From VAZQ01 sp963841705 (GTDB taxonomy: Bacteria; Pseudomonadota; Alphaproteobacteria; Rhizobiales; Xanthobacteraceae): a stretch of 64,000 nt of DNA. The stretch lies in NCBI GenBank assembly GCA_963841705.1, contig CAWJDY010000080.1, positions 1-64,000 on the forward strand, read 5' to 3'. Each line of letters begins with the position of its first letter. Position 1 is the first letter of the stretch. The notes beneath the pieces were generated by a model. The model searched no databases. It was not told the origin of the DNA and saw nothing but the letters and a program-made list of their open reading frames with translations. This document shows, in pieces, positions 17,708-29,702 of this stretch. The position numbers and the translations under genes were made by a program.

Positions 17708-18945
17708 CTGCGGTAATCGCCGTTGATGGCGACGTACTCCTTGGTCAAGTCGCAGGTAAGAACGCGGTCACGCCCGCGCCCCAGCCCGAGCGCCACCTTG
17801 ATTGCGATCTCCGGTTTCCGCATGACCGCGGATACAGCCGCCTCGTCATACTCGGGGTCACGCTCCCCTTTGCGCGCGACCCGGACGCCGCCGAACCAGA
17901 TCGAAAGCCGGTCGCGATCCGCCGGCTCTCCCGCCTTGCCGACGGCCATCACCACACGTCCCCAATTGGCGTCCTCTCCTGCAATGGCGGTCTTTACCAG
18001 AGGGGAATTGGCGATCGAGAGCGCGACCTTTCTGGCCGAGGCTTTCGAGACCGCGCCCTCCACGACAATCTCGACGAGCTTGCGCGCGCCCTCGCCGTCG
18101 CGGGCAACCTGCTCGGCTAGGTTGTCGAGCAGCGCATTGAAGGCCTTGCGAAACGCAGCCAGCCGCGGGTCGGAGACGCTTGTGATCCTAGGCGCGCCGC
18201 GCGTGCGCGCGGCACCGGTCGCAAATGCGAGCAAAGTATCCGAAGTGGACGTGTCGCCGTCGATCGTCACCGCATTGAAGCTGTCAACCACCCCCTGCTT
18301 GAGCAGGGTCTGCAAAACGCGAGGGGAAATTTGCGCGTCGGTGAAGACGAAGGAGAGCATCGTGCCCATGTCGGGAGCGATCATCCCGGCACCTTTGGCA
18401 ATCCCGCATATGGTTACCGGGGTTGAGCCGATCCGCGCGAGGCCCGCTGCGCCCTTCGGAAAGGTATCGGTGGTCATGATCGCCATGGCGGCTTCATGCC
18501 ATCGTCGGGGCGCCGCACTCGCCACCAACTCGCCCATCACCTCACCAATCTTGCTTGGATCCAGTGGCTCGCCGATCACTCCGGTGGACGCGAGAAACAC
18601 CTCGGAAGCGCGGCAACCGGCGTAATCGGCGACGAGCTGCGCAGTCACTCTCGTGCTGTTGCGCCCGTGCTTGCCGGTGAAGGCGTTGGCGTTGCCGGAA
18701 TTGACCAGGAGCGCGGCGGCACGCCCACCCCGAACGCGCGCCTTACACCAGTCCACCGGCGCGGAGGGACATTTGGACCGGGTGAATACCCCGGCAACAC
18801 TGGTTCCTTCCTCGCACAGGGCGAGCAATACGTCCGCTCGACCTGCAGCGCGAATCCGCGCGCACGCTGTCGCCAGTCTCAGCCCTGGAACAGGCGGCAT
18901 GTCCGGAAATCGATCCGGCGCGAGCGGCGAGCGCGGCGGTGACAC
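17704..18945 (-). CDS. argJ: Bifunctional glutamate N-acetyltransferase/amino-acid acetyltransferase
   Basis: A 413-aa ArgJ that recycles the acetyl group from N-acetylornithine to glutamate, and in bifunctional forms also uses acetyl-CoA, in arginine synthesis. The autocleavage segment is present as AIMTTDTFPKGA (Thr nucleophile of the beta chain), preceded by STGVIGEPLD and followed by GIAKGAGMIAPDMGTML. The C-terminus ends DLTKEYVAINGDYRS as in the family. Nineteen bp separate it from the parvulin gene upstream. Its stop lies in the 21-bp palindrome. Confidence 0.96.
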   Translation of the reverse strand: MSPPRSPLAPDRFPDMPPVPGLRLATACARIRAAGRADVLLALCEEGTSVAGVFTRSKCPSAPVDWCKARVRGGRAAALLVNSGNANAFTGKHGRNSTRVTAQLVADYAGCRASEVFLASTGVIGEPLDPSKIGEVMGELVASAAPRRWHEAAMAIMTTDTFPKGAAGLARIGSTPVTICGIAKGAGMIAPDMGTMLSFVFTDAQISPRVLQTLLKQGVVDSFNAVTIDGDTSTSDTLLAFATGAARTRGAPRITSVSDPRLAAFRKAFNALLDNLAEQVARDGEGARKLVEIVVEGAVSKASARKVALSIANSPLVKTAIAGEDANWGRVVMAVGKAGEPADRDRLSIWFGGVRVARKGERDPEYDEAAVSAVMRKPEIAIKVALGLGRGRDRVLTCDLTKEYVAINGDYRS

Positions 18946-18964
18946 GTAAGGCGGCCGGGAGGGC

Positions 18965-19855
18965 TTAGTTTTTCTGCTGCTCGGAAGGCTTATCGAGGCG
19001 CTCGATCTTGGCGGACTGCCGCAGCTTGGAAACGAACTCCGTCTGTGCCTTGCGCGAGAGAAACAACTCGATCTGATCCTTCACCTTGCCGAAGTCCGGC
19101 GGCTGCTTGGTTCGTTTGTCCTCGAGCTTGATGACGTGCCACCCGAATTGCGTCTTTACCGGATTCGAGATTTGGCCGGGATACATCTTGAATGCAACTT
19201 CGGCGAACTCGGGCACCATCTGGTCCTTGGTGAAGTAGCCGAGATCGCCGCCTTCGGCTGCCCCCGGATCCTTCGATCTCTCCTTTGCCAATGCTGCGAA
19301 ATCTCCCCCGGCCTTGAGCAGATCGACAATCGCGTTGGCCTCCTCCTCGCTTTCAACCAGAATGTGCCGGGCGCGTACCTCGTCCTGGCCGCCCATCGAC
19401 TTTACCGCATCCTCGTACGTCTGATGCATGGCTTCGTCGGTTATTGCCGACTTCACCTCCTCCTGCAGCTCGAAACCCATCAGCAGCTTGTTGCGCAGAA
19501 ACGCGAGCCGGTGCTTGAATTCGGGATCGTCGGCAAGCTTCTTCTTATCCGCGGCCTGGGTGACAAGGACGATGTCGGTGACATACGAGATCAGGTGGTC
19601 TCGCTTGGCTTCGGGAGACGCTGCCTGCAGCTCGGCACCGAGGTCCTCCTCCGCGAGCGCGAGATCGCTCTCCTTGATCTCCGTCCCATTCACCCGGGCG
19701 ACGACCGGATCCAATCCCGAGGCCGACACCTCCGATGACGAATTTTTGGAGCAGCCGAAAAGGCAGGGCGAAACAACCAGCGAGACGGCCGTTGCAATAA
19801 TCAGGAGGCCGCGCTGGCGATGCGCTGACGGAGCCGGTAAACGCGGGGAATGCAT
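18965..19855 (-). CDS. Parvulin-type peptidylprolyl isomerase, predicted lipoprotein
   Basis: A 296-aa SurA/PpiD-like periplasmic folding factor. It has an N-terminal export signal with a hydrophobic core and a lipobox-like LFGC (PCLFGCSKNS), so it is probably lipid-anchored. A SurA-N-like helical region spans about 50-150, then the parvulin domain (EVRARHILVESEEEANAIV, KERSKDPGAAEGGDLGYF, FGWHVIKLEDKR). It is transcribed with argJ. It is divergent from secA, whose product exports proteins that such chaperones handle. Confidence 0.92.
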   Translation of the reverse strand: MHSPRLPAPSAHRQRGLLIIATAVSLVVSPCLFGCSKNSSSEVSASGLDPVVARVNGTEIKESDLALAEEDLGAELQAASPEAKRDHLISYVTDIVLVTQAADKKKLADDPEFKHRLAFLRNKLLMGFELQEEVKSAITDEAMHQTYEDAVKSMGGQDEVRARHILVESEEEANAIVDLLKAGGDFAALAKERSKDPGAAEGGDLGYFTKDQMVPEFAEVAFKMYPGQISNPVKTQFGWHVIKLEDKRTKQPPDFGKVKDQIELFLSRKAQTEFVSKLRQSAKIERLDKPSEQQKN

Positions 19856-20187
19856 GGGGTATCCTTCATCAAGGGCCGGAAGCGGACAGTTCCGGATAAA
19901 GCCCCACTTGGCAACCCTTTAGAGCGCTATTGTGACGACAACGTGAGCATTCGGCACGACCGATTGACAAGCTCGTAACCCCCTCCTATGTCTCGATAAA
20001 CCGGCTGGATCCGTCATCAGCGTGCCCGCCACGTTCGCCAAGACGGTTGCAACGACAGAATGCTTGCTCTGTTCGGCAGGGGAAGAGGCGAGCATGGACT
20101 GTCAAAGAGCTTCCGGCACGCCGTTGCCTTCAATGCGGGTTTGCTAGAGTGCAGCGACGCTCCTGCTAGGATGCAAGGAATTTCCGC
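19856..20187. promoter_or_regulatory. Divergent intergenic region between the parvulin gene and secA
   Basis: These 332 bp separate two divergent genes and must hold both promoters. I see no conserved small gene, riboswitch or strong terminator, and no SecM-like arrest peptide. Confidence 0.4.
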
Positions 20188-22990
<2,803 letters not shown>

Positions 22991-22992
<2 letters not shown>

Positions 22993-23087
22993 AGCATGTC
23001 CGGCAAAACTTGGAAACCGGTTTTGCGAAAAGGACCTCCTCAAAGGGGATAGAGCGGAATGACGATGCGAGGAAAAGTCATCCCGCC
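22991..23087. repeat. Rhizobial palindromic repeat, copy 2 (decayed)
   Basis: The same element as 16418-16517 and in the same position, starting in the TAG stop of secA. The arms have drifted: GAGCATGTCC faces GGACCTCCTC, and GAGCGGAATGAC faces GTCATCCCGCC, so both hairpins are weakened. Overall order and spacing remain clear. Confidence 0.82.
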
Positions 23088-23103
23088 ATGGTGCTGCCCG
23101 TCT

Positions 23104-24522
23104 TTAGCTGCCGCCTCCCAGGCGCCAAGCTCCGAAGCGGTTCTCGAACGGGCCGGCTGGGACCGTAGGCGCCGCGCCGGCAAGCGTATTGTCGGTGCTC
23201 GCCGGTTTTGCTTCCGGCTCGGCATTTGTTTGTTGCCGCGGCGGGGGTGATTCCGGCTTGGCACCGGCTATTTTCGCGCGTTTGCCATCTGTGGGCCGAG
23301 TCTCCGCTTTTGCGCTCCGGTTAGCGGACGCTGTCGGAGGCTGGGCCGACGTTGCGTTGGGCTTGGCGCTCGGTTCAGCAGGGTGCTCACTAGGCTTGGA
23401 GCCAAACAGATTCGCAAAGAACCCTTTTATGCCGCCTGAGTCTGCGGATGCGACCTGCAGCTGCGCGGGCCTCGATTCGGCCGACGCAAAACTCACAGTG
23501 CCGCCCGTTGCTTCGGGCTCGGCCGGCGGATTCACATGGGCGGGAATGGTGCCCGAAGCGGTGCGGATGGTAGCGCCCGGTCCCCCATTCGATTTGACTG
23601 CCGAGAGGAAGGTGGGGTTCATGCCGCCGTCCACGCCCATCCTGACCGGCACCGTCGCGGTTCCGCGGCTTATCAGCTCCGCGGTCTGAATATCGTCACG
23701 GCGTTCTTTCTCACGAACGGCTGACGCGATCTCCGCGGGCACTCTGTAGCTGGGACATTTGTCCGCCGGACTGAACCGGCCCGAGGATTGTGCATTGAAC
23801 ACGTAGCGCTTCTCGCAAACGTCGACCTTCGGCTCCAGGCGCGTGACCTCGAAATGATCGTACCCCTGCTTGAGCATTTTCCAGAATGCGATGTGCGGGG
23901 AGTTGCGATGTCGCGCCATGTTCAGCGGCGTCATACGGAATGGGTACGCCTGGATCTGGAATGATTTCTGACCTCCGAAGAAGGACTCCCGCGCCAGCGA
24001 GTAGATCTCGGCAATCTGCTCATCGGTCATTGCGTAACAACCGCGCGAGGAGCAGTCCCCATGGATCATGAGAAAGTCGCCGGAGCGCCCATTCGCCCGG
24101 TCATAAGCGTTCGGGAAGCCGGTATTGATGGCGAGATACCATTGCGAATTTGGATTCATGAGGCTCGGAGTAATCTTGTAGTATCCCTCCGGAGCCTGTC
24201 GGTCGCCTTCTCTGATTTTCGGGCCCAACTCGCCCGACCAACGGCAGATGGGGTATGTGCGCAGGAGCGCGAAGCGGCCGGTTTTATCCTCCTTCCAGAC
24301 TTCCAGTTCCGATTCCTCTTTGAAGATTCGGACCAGAATAGGCGACTCCTTGGCCATGTTCTTGGTCTCGAGATCGGCGAGCAGGCGCTCGGAGAGCGGC
24401 TGCATATGACGGCCGCTCACGCCGGGCGTGCTGTCGGTATCGCAGCCGGCAAGGCCTAACGCAGCCGCAAGTGCAGCCGACGCCAGAAGCAAGCGCGCCA
24501 GACGCGGACAATTCAACGCCAA
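23104..24522 (-). CDS. L,D-transpeptidase (YkuD fold) lipoprotein with low-complexity tail
   Basis: About 472 aa from the proposed TTG at 24522. The start gives a lipoprotein signal ending in LGLAGC. The YkuD domain (about 60-260) has the catalytic loop IHGDCSSRGCYAMTDEQI, with its His and Cys, resembling the murein L,D-transpeptidase/endopeptidase YafK group. The last 200 residues are Ala/Pro/Ser/Thr-rich (ANRSAKAETRP) and probably a disordered wall-spanning tail. Such enzymes make or cut 3-3 peptidoglycan cross-links or attach envelope proteins. A longer ATG start at 24678 adds 52 residues unlike a signal peptide, so I prefer the TTG. Confidence 0.85.
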   Translation of the reverse strand: MALNCPRLARLLLASAALAAALGLAGCDTDSTPGVSGRHMQPLSERLLADLETKNMAKESPILVRIFKEESELEVWKEDKTGRFALLRTYPICRWSGELGPKIREGDRQAPEGYYKITPSLMNPNSQWYLAINTGFPNAYDRANGRSGDFLMIHGDCSSRGCYAMTDEQIAEIYSLARESFFGGQKSFQIQAYPFRMTPLNMARHRNSPHIAFWKMLKQGYDHFEVTRLEPKVDVCEKRYVFNAQSSGRFSPADKCPSYRVPAEIASAVREKERRDDIQTAELISRGTATVPVRMGVDGGMNPTFLSAVKSNGGPGATIRTASGTIPAHVNPPAEPEATGGTVSFASAESRPAQLQVASADSGGIKGFFANLFGSKPSEHPAEPSAKPNATSAQPPTASANRSAKAETRPTDGKRAKIAGAKPESPPPRQQTNAEPEAKPASTDNTLAGAAPTVPAGPFENRFGAWRLGGGS

Positions 24523-24729
24523 CCCCCCACCCCAGAGGCTTCCCCAAGCCTTTCGCCAATCACCTCTATCCGCAAGGCATGCCCATCGCAAGGCTCGCCC
24601 AGGACAGCCGATTGAACCGCACCTGCTGGCACGAATAGGGAACAGACTGCCGAGCCGCTCCCACGAGCCATCAAGCACCTTGGGCAGTGCTATGCCCGAA
24701 CTGAGGTAAGATCAGGGCAAGCGGACCGC

Positions 24730-25686
24730 CTATATTAACTCCCGGCCGATCGCCAGGAACTTCTCGCGCCGCTGGCGCCGGACCGTCTCCCGATCAAGCC
24801 CGGAAAGCTCGCCAAGGACGCCGGCTATGGCATCCCCGGTCGAGGCAATCGCCGTAGCGGGATCCCGGTGAGCGCCGCCCGGGGGCTCGGCCACGACCTG
24901 ATCGATCACTCCGAAGCGCACCATGTCTTCCGCGGTGATTTTCATGCTGGTCGCCGCTTCCTGCGCCTTGGAGGTATCGCGCCACAGGATCGAAGCGGCG
25001 CCCTCCGGTGAGATCACGCTGTAGATGGCGTTCTCCAGCATCAGCACGCGGTTTGCCGTGGCAATGGCAATGGCGCCGCCCGAACCGCCTTCGCCGATGA
25101 TCACCGCGACATTCGGCACTCCAAGCTCGAGGCTGGCGCTGGTGGAGCGCGCGATGGCCTCGGCCTGCCCGCGCTCCTCGGCATCTATCCCGGGATATGC
25201 ACCTGCGGTGTCCACGAGCGACAGCACCGGTATTCCGAAACGGTCGGCCATTTGCATCAGCCGCTCGGCCTTGCGATAGCCCTCCGGTCTCGCCATCCCG
25301 AAATTGTGTCTGAGCCGGCCTTCGGTGGACGAGCCCTTCTCGTGCCCGAGCACGCAGATGCTCTCGCCTCTGAACCGACCGAAGCCGGCGACGACTGCAT
25401 CATCCTCTCCGAATTTGCGGTCGCCTGCGAGCGAAACAAAGTCTGTGATCAAGGCCGAAACGTAGTCGAGACAATGCGGTCGGTCGGGATGACGCGCCAC
25501 CTGGGTCTTTTGCCACGGCGTGAGCTCCGCATAAAGGTCTTTGAGAACTTGTGCGGCCTTGGCCTCCAGCCGGGCAATTTCCTCCTGGATGGCTCCTGCG
25601 CTATCGCCGGGCTCCACCGCCCGCAACTCGTCAATTTTGGCTTCGATCTCGGCAACCGGCTTTTCAAAATCAAGATAGCTGCGCAT
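24730..25686 (-). CDS. accA: Acetyl-CoA carboxylase carboxyltransferase subunit alpha
   Basis: The 318-aa alpha subunit of the carboxyltransferase that makes malonyl-CoA, the committed step of fatty acid synthesis. Typical segments are MRSYLDFEKPVAEIEAKIDE, the CoA/biotin-site GEGGSGGAIAIATANRVLML, and YSVISPEGAASILWRD. It is full length. accD is not in the window. It lies downstream of a TPR gene and xerD on the same strand; xerD-accA proximity is conserved in rhizobia. Confidence 0.97.
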   Translation of the reverse strand: MRSYLDFEKPVAEIEAKIDELRAVEPGDSAGAIQEEIARLEAKAAQVLKDLYAELTPWQKTQVARHPDRPHCLDYVSALITDFVSLAGDRKFGEDDAVVAGFGRFRGESICVLGHEKGSSTEGRLRHNFGMARPEGYRKAERLMQMADRFGIPVLSLVDTAGAYPGIDAEERGQAEAIARSTSASLELGVPNVAVIIGEGGSGGAIAIATANRVLMLENAIYSVISPEGAASILWRDTSKAQEAATSMKITAEDMVRFGVIDQVVAEPPGGAHRDPATAIASTGDAIAGVLGELSGLDRETVRRQRREKFLAIGRELI

Positions 25687-25747
25687 CGCACTCTCAGCGC
25701 TTCCGTCCGCAACGCGGCGTGGAGATCACAAATGTGTTGAACAAAGC

Positions 25748-26599
25748 TCAGTGCGCGCCTTGAATCCCGTAGCGCGAATACTCCTGTCCTATGTCCGGCT
25801 GCATCGCTTTTGCTGCCGCAATGTCGGTCTCGCCGAGGGGGTCTTCATTCTTCAATCGAGCCAAACCACGACCATACAGCGCAAAGGCCTGATTGGGATC
25901 CAGCGCCAGCGCGGCCTCATAATCGGAGACGGCCGCATCGAACTGGGTCATCTTCAGATACACAAAAGCACGGCTGATGAGTGTTGCGGCGTTTCTCGAC
26001 TTTAGCCGGAGCGCCTCATTGCAGTCTGCAAGGGCCTGCTTGACAATTCCCACCACGGCCCGAGCCCAGCAACGGTTGTCAAGGGCCGGCGCAAACTTTG
26101 GGGCTAGCCGTATCGCCTGGTTGAAATCGTCAATGGCGTGGTCGAACTGCCCCTTGGCCAGGTAGACATTGCCGCGATTGAAGTATGTCTGCGCCGACGG
26201 CTTGAGCTTGATCGCCTGCTCGTAATCTTGCAGGGCGTGATCGTACTCACCTTTGAGGTCGTATGCCACTGCGCGATTGTTGAAAGCAATCGCCAGCTTG
26301 CCATCGAGCTTGATTGCCTGGCTGTAGTCCTGGATGGCGTGATCGATGTCGCCTTTGAGCCGGTATGCAAGCCCACGATAAGTCAGGGATTCGGCGGCAG
26401 CGTCAGCTTTGTCTTTGTCCCGGGAATCCTTGATCACTGCGGAACAGGCTTCGATACGTTGCGCCGGCGCTGGATGGTCCTCACCCTCGCACCAGCGGCG
26501 CTCCTGCTGGGTCTGAGCGAAAGCGGAATGCTCGATAGCCAGGAGCGCGACAAGCACGGTCGTGCAAAACAGGCAGTTTCTTGCGGCATCAGCGGCCAT
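25748..26599 (-). CDS. Exported TPR-repeat protein
   Basis: A 283-aa protein with a cleavable signal peptide (hydrophobic FCTTVLVALLAIEHSAFAQ) followed by about five tetratricopeptide repeats. The repeats are clear, such as LTYRGLAYRLKGDIDHAIQD, AFNNRAVAYDLKGEYDHALQ and YFNRGNVYLAKGQFDHAIDD. TPR proteins in the periplasm act as interaction scaffolds, and no partner is evident here. It sits between xerD and accA on the same strand but 40-60 bp from each, so it may have its own promoter. Confidence 0.88.
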   Translation of the reverse strand: MAADAARNCLFCTTVLVALLAIEHSAFAQTQQERRWCEGEDHPAPAQRIEACSAVIKDSRDKDKADAAAESLTYRGLAYRLKGDIDHAIQDYSQAIKLDGKLAIAFNNRAVAYDLKGEYDHALQDYEQAIKLKPSAQTYFNRGNVYLAKGQFDHAIDDFNQAIRLAPKFAPALDNRCWARAVVGIVKQALADCNEALRLKSRNAATLISRAFVYLKMTQFDAAVSDYEAALALDPNQAFALYGRGLARLKNEDPLGETDIAAAKAMQPDIGQEYSRYGIQGAH

Positions 26600-26640
26600 C
26601 AGCAGCTCCGGAACGACGTGGTCCTCTGTCGGACCGGTTA

Positions 26641-27597
26641 TTATTCTTCTTCAGCGAGCGGATGCAAATCACGCACCAGGTTTTTGAGGCGATCCTCGAT
26701 CACATGGGTGTAGATTTGCGTGGTGGTGATGTCGGCATGTCCCAGCAGCGTCTGGACGACGCGCAGATCCGCTCCATTCTGCAAGAGGTGGCTGGCGAAG
26801 GCGTGTCGCAGCACGTGCGGGCTGACGTCTTTGGTCCGCAACCCCGCCGCGGCGGCGAGCTTCTTCAACTCCCTGGCAAAGTGCTGGCGCGTCATATGCC
26901 CCCCGGCTCCCGAGGAGGGAAACAGCCATTTCATGGTCCGCCGACGCTGCGTCAGCTCGGAAGAGAAATTCTGCAGATACTCGCCGATCGCCTGCTTTGC
27001 CAACTCGTTCAGTGGAACCAGGCGCTCCTTGTTGCCCTTGCCGCGCACGACGAGCATGCGCGCCCCACGATCAGCAGCGGAAAAGGGAAGCGAGATGAGC
27101 TCCGAGACCCGCAGCCCGGTGGCATAGAGCAGTTCGATGAGGCAGGCCAGTCGCGCCGCACGGAAGCGGGAGCCCGCGGACTGGCCTGGGTTGTTCATGG
27201 CCGTGCGCGCCTGCGCAAGCAGCTTGTCGACATCGGCGATCGTGAGCAGCTTCGGCAGGGGGCGTCCCTGCTTGGGCCTTTCGATCAGGGCGGATGGGTC
27301 ATCCTGCCGGTGACCCTCAGCCCGTAGAAACCGAAAAAGTTGCCGGGTGGCTGACAGATGCCGGCCGACGGATGAAGCCGCCAAGCCCCGGTTGGAAAGC
27401 GCAGAAAAATAGGCACGCAAGTCATCGGTTTCAGCGTTGCAGATGCTCCGATTGCGGGCGGCAAGCGCGTCTGAGAGCTCTCCGAGGTCGTGGGCGTAAG
27501 CCGCAAGCGTGTTTTTGGCGCCGCCGCGTTCGGCCGCGACCATATCGAGGAAGAGTCCGATCAGCGCCTGGTCGGAAGCTTTGCCCTTCGTCGCCAC
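26641..27597 (-). CDS. xerD: Tyrosine recombinase XerD
   Basis: A 318-aa chromosome dimer resolution recombinase that works with XerC at dif. The N-terminal SAM-like core-binding domain spans about 1-110 (FLDMVAAERGGAKNTLAAYA). The catalytic domain has Arg in LYATGLRVSELISLP, Lys in VRGKGNKERLVPL, HxxR in VSPHVLRHAFASHLL, His in LLGHADITTTQIYTHV and the Tyr in the same motif. Length and motifs are those of XerD rather than a phage integrase. A 49-aa gene precedes it by 5 bp. Confidence 0.94.
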   Translation of the reverse strand: MATKGKASDQALIGLFLDMVAAERGGAKNTLAAYAHDLGELSDALAARNRSICNAETDDLRAYFSALSNRGLAASSVGRHLSATRQLFRFLRAEGHRQDDPSALIERPKQGRPLPKLLTIADVDKLLAQARTAMNNPGQSAGSRFRAARLACLIELLYATGLRVSELISLPFSAADRGARMLVVRGKGNKERLVPLNELAKQAIGEYLQNFSSELTQRRRTMKWLFPSSGAGGHMTRQHFARELKKLAAAAGLRTKDVSPHVLRHAFASHLLQNGADLRVVQTLLGHADITTTQIYTHVIEDRLKNLVRDLHPLAEEE

Positions 27598-27602
27598 GAC
27601 GA

Positions 27603-27752
27603 TCAGGGTTCTTTGGCGAATCTGTCAGGGGGGATCAAAACGGTGATCTCGCGCGGCTTGGGGTCGACCCAAGTCGCAAGCATGAACATCGCCCCGTAGA
27701 CGAGACCGCCGATGACGCCGATCAGCGTGAGAAATCGGAACAGGCTTGGCAT
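27603..27752 (-). CDS. 49-aa single-span membrane protein upstream of xerD
   Basis: An ATG at 27752 opens a 49-codon frame ending in TGA 5 bp before the xerD start. The product has one hydrophobic segment (FLTLIGVIGGLVYGAMFMLA) and a short polar tail (WVDPKPREITVLIPPDRFAK). Proteins of this size and pattern beside xerD recur in Bradyrhizobium and relatives, sometimes mislabelled as histidine kinases. The tight spacing suggests cotranscription with xerD. No function is known. Confidence 0.72.
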   Translation of the reverse strand: MPSLFRFLTLIGVIGGLVYGAMFMLATWVDPKPREITVLIPPDRFAKEP

Positions 27753-27949
27753 TGTAGGTTACCTCACGCAGATATACACGAAATCATGGAAAAACTTGGG
27801 AGATTGGGATGAATGGTCGATAGCCCAGGGCTACACTGTCGAGCTGCGCTCCGCTCACTATATGTTAGGCTGGTCAGGGTGGTGAAAATTGCGGTTATTG
27901 CAGAAGAAACGCAAGCTGATAGCGGCGGGGTTTTAACGCCGGAACCAGC

Positions 27950-28594
27950 ATGATCGGTAGCACGCCGGATCAGGTCGGCTTGCCATTGGAAGCCGTCATA
28001 ACGAAGGCGCTGGACCGGCGTTCCATCGTGCTGGTCGGGATGATGGGCTCCGGCAAATCGTCGATCGGGCGGCGCCTGGCGCTCCGCCTTGGGATCCCCT
28101 TCGGTGACGCCGACACGGAGATTGAAAAGGCGGCTGGGATGTCGATCCCGGATATCTTCTCCGTTCGCGGCGAGGCAGAGTTCCGGCATGGGGAAGCGCG
28201 CGTCATTTTGCGGCTATTGGAGAACGGACCGCAGGTCTTGGCGACGGGCGGCGGCGCCTTCATGAATGCCGATACCCGCGACGCCATCGCTTCCAAAGGG
28301 ATCTCGATCTGGCTTAACGCCGAATTTGACGTCCTCATGAAGCGCATCAGACGCCGGCATGATCGGCCGCTTTTGAAGACCGGGGATCCCGCCGAGACCC
28401 TGCGCAAGCTGATGCACGAGCGTTATCCGATCTATGCCCTGGCCCATCTCACCGTAGCATCGCGGGACGTCCCGCATGAAAAAATCGTCGATGAAATCAC
28501 GAGCTTGCTTGCCGCGCATTTGACGATGCTCCCTGTTGCGAGCGGCGCGGCCGGAGGAGATCACTCCAGTGGCTGCACCCGTGCAAATCAGTAA
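27950..28594 (+). CDS. aroK: Shikimate kinase
   Basis: A 214-aa kinase phosphorylating shikimate at the 3-hydroxyl in the chorismate pathway. It has the Walker A loop VGMMGSGKSSIGRRLA, the shikimate-binding DADTEIEKAAGMSIPDIF, GEAEFRHGE and the glycine loop VLATGGGAF. About 25 N-terminal residues precede the core, common in rhizobial AroK. Its 3' end overlaps aroB by 26 nt, so the two consecutive chorismate enzymes are translationally coupled. It is divergent from the xerD operon. Confidence 0.96.
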   Translation: MIGSTPDQVGLPLEAVITKALDRRSIVLVGMMGSGKSSIGRRLALRLGIPFGDADTEIEKAAGMSIPDIFSVRGEAEFRHGEARVILRLLENGPQVLATGGGAFMNADTRDAIASKGISIWLNAEFDVLMKRIRRRHDRPLLKTGDPAETLRKLMHERYPIYALAHLTVASRDVPHEKIVDEITSLLAAHLTMLPVASGAAGGDHSSGCTRANQ

Positions 28595-29702
28595 GCCGAC
28601 CGTCGTCGAAGTTGCGCTCCCCAGGCGCAGTTATTCGATCTTTATCGGGCGCGATCAGCTTCTTTCATTAGGGCAAAAAATCTCGAGCCTGCGGCCCGGC
28701 GCGAAGGTCGCCATCATCAGCGATGAAACGGTCGCACGACATTATCTGCCGGCAACGCAAACGGCACTCGCCGTCTCCGCTATCGATGCGACGTGCATCA
28801 CGGTCCCCTCAGGCGAAAGCTCGAAGAGCTTTGCGGTGCTGGAACAGGTTTGCGAGAAGGTGATCGCGGCCCGCATAGAGCGGGGAGATCTGATCGTCGC
28901 CCTCGGCGGCGGCGTTATCGGCGATCTGGCCGGGTTTGCAGCAGCCATTGTCCGGCGTGGCATCGATTATGTGCAGGTGCCGACCACCCTCCTCGCGCAG
29001 GTTGATTCCGCGATCGGAGGCAAGACCGCCATCAATTCGCGTCATGGAAAAAACCTGATCGGTGCTTTTCACCAGCCGATTCTGGTCGTCTCGGATACGG
29101 CGTTGCTCAATTCGCTGCCGAGACGCGAATTCTGCGCGGGCTACGCCGAAGTCGTAAAATACGGGTTGATGGCCGATGCACGCTTCTTTTCCTGGCTGGA
29201 GTCAAACTGGCCGGAAGTCTTTTCGGGCGGTCCCGCACGCGAGCACGCGATTGCAACGAGTTGCCGCATGAAGGCAGCAATCGTCGCGGCGGATGAGCGC
29301 GAGACCGGTCAACGGGCCCTGCTCAATCTTGGGCATACGTTCGGCCATGCACTCGAGGCCGCAGCCGGATTTTCCGGTCGTCTGCTGCACGGGGAGGCCA
29401 TCTCGCTGGGCATGACGCTGGCGTTCGCGTTCTCAGCCAAACGCAACCTGCTGTCCGTTGCTGATGCGGACCGGATAAAGCGGCATCTCGCGGCCGTTGG
29501 TCTGCCGACCGATATTCCCTGTCTCCCGGACGGACGGCCCGGCGCCGAACGCCTGATGGAGCTGATGATGCAGGACAAGAAGGTCAAGCGTGGAAAATTG
29601 AGCCTCATACTCGCGCGCGGCATCGGCGAGAGCTTCATAGCGACCGATGTCGATGCCGAGGAGGTCCATGAGTTCCTGGAGGAGAAGCTCTCCGAGCCAT
29701 GA
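28569..29702 (+). CDS. aroB: 3-dehydroquinate synthase
   Basis: A 377-aa NAD- and metal-dependent enzyme converting DAHP to 3-dehydroquinate. Signatures are LSLGQKISSLRPG, the nucleotide loop ALGGGVIGDLAGFAAAIVRR, TTLLAQVDSAIGGKTAIN and the metal-site NLGHTFGHALEAA with LHGEAISLGM. I chose the GTG at 28569 because GGAGGAG lies 9 nt upstream and the longer frame only reads through aroK. It overlaps aroK by 26 nt and its stop overlaps the start of the CNNM transporter gene by 4 nt. Confidence 0.95.
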   Translation: MAAPVQISKPTVVEVALPRRSYSIFIGRDQLLSLGQKISSLRPGAKVAIISDETVARHYLPATQTALAVSAIDATCITVPSGESSKSFAVLEQVCEKVIAARIERGDLIVALGGGVIGDLAGFAAAIVRRGIDYVQVPTTLLAQVDSAIGGKTAINSRHGKNLIGAFHQPILVVSDTALLNSLPRREFCAGYAEVVKYGLMADARFFSWLESNWPEVFSGGPAREHAIATSCRMKAAIVAADERETGQRALLNLGHTFGHALEAAAGFSGRLLHGEAISLGMTLAFAFSAKRNLLSVADADRIKRHLAAVGLPTDIPCLPDGRPGAERLMELMMQDKKVKRGKLSLILARGIGESFIATDVDAEEVHEFLEEKLSEP

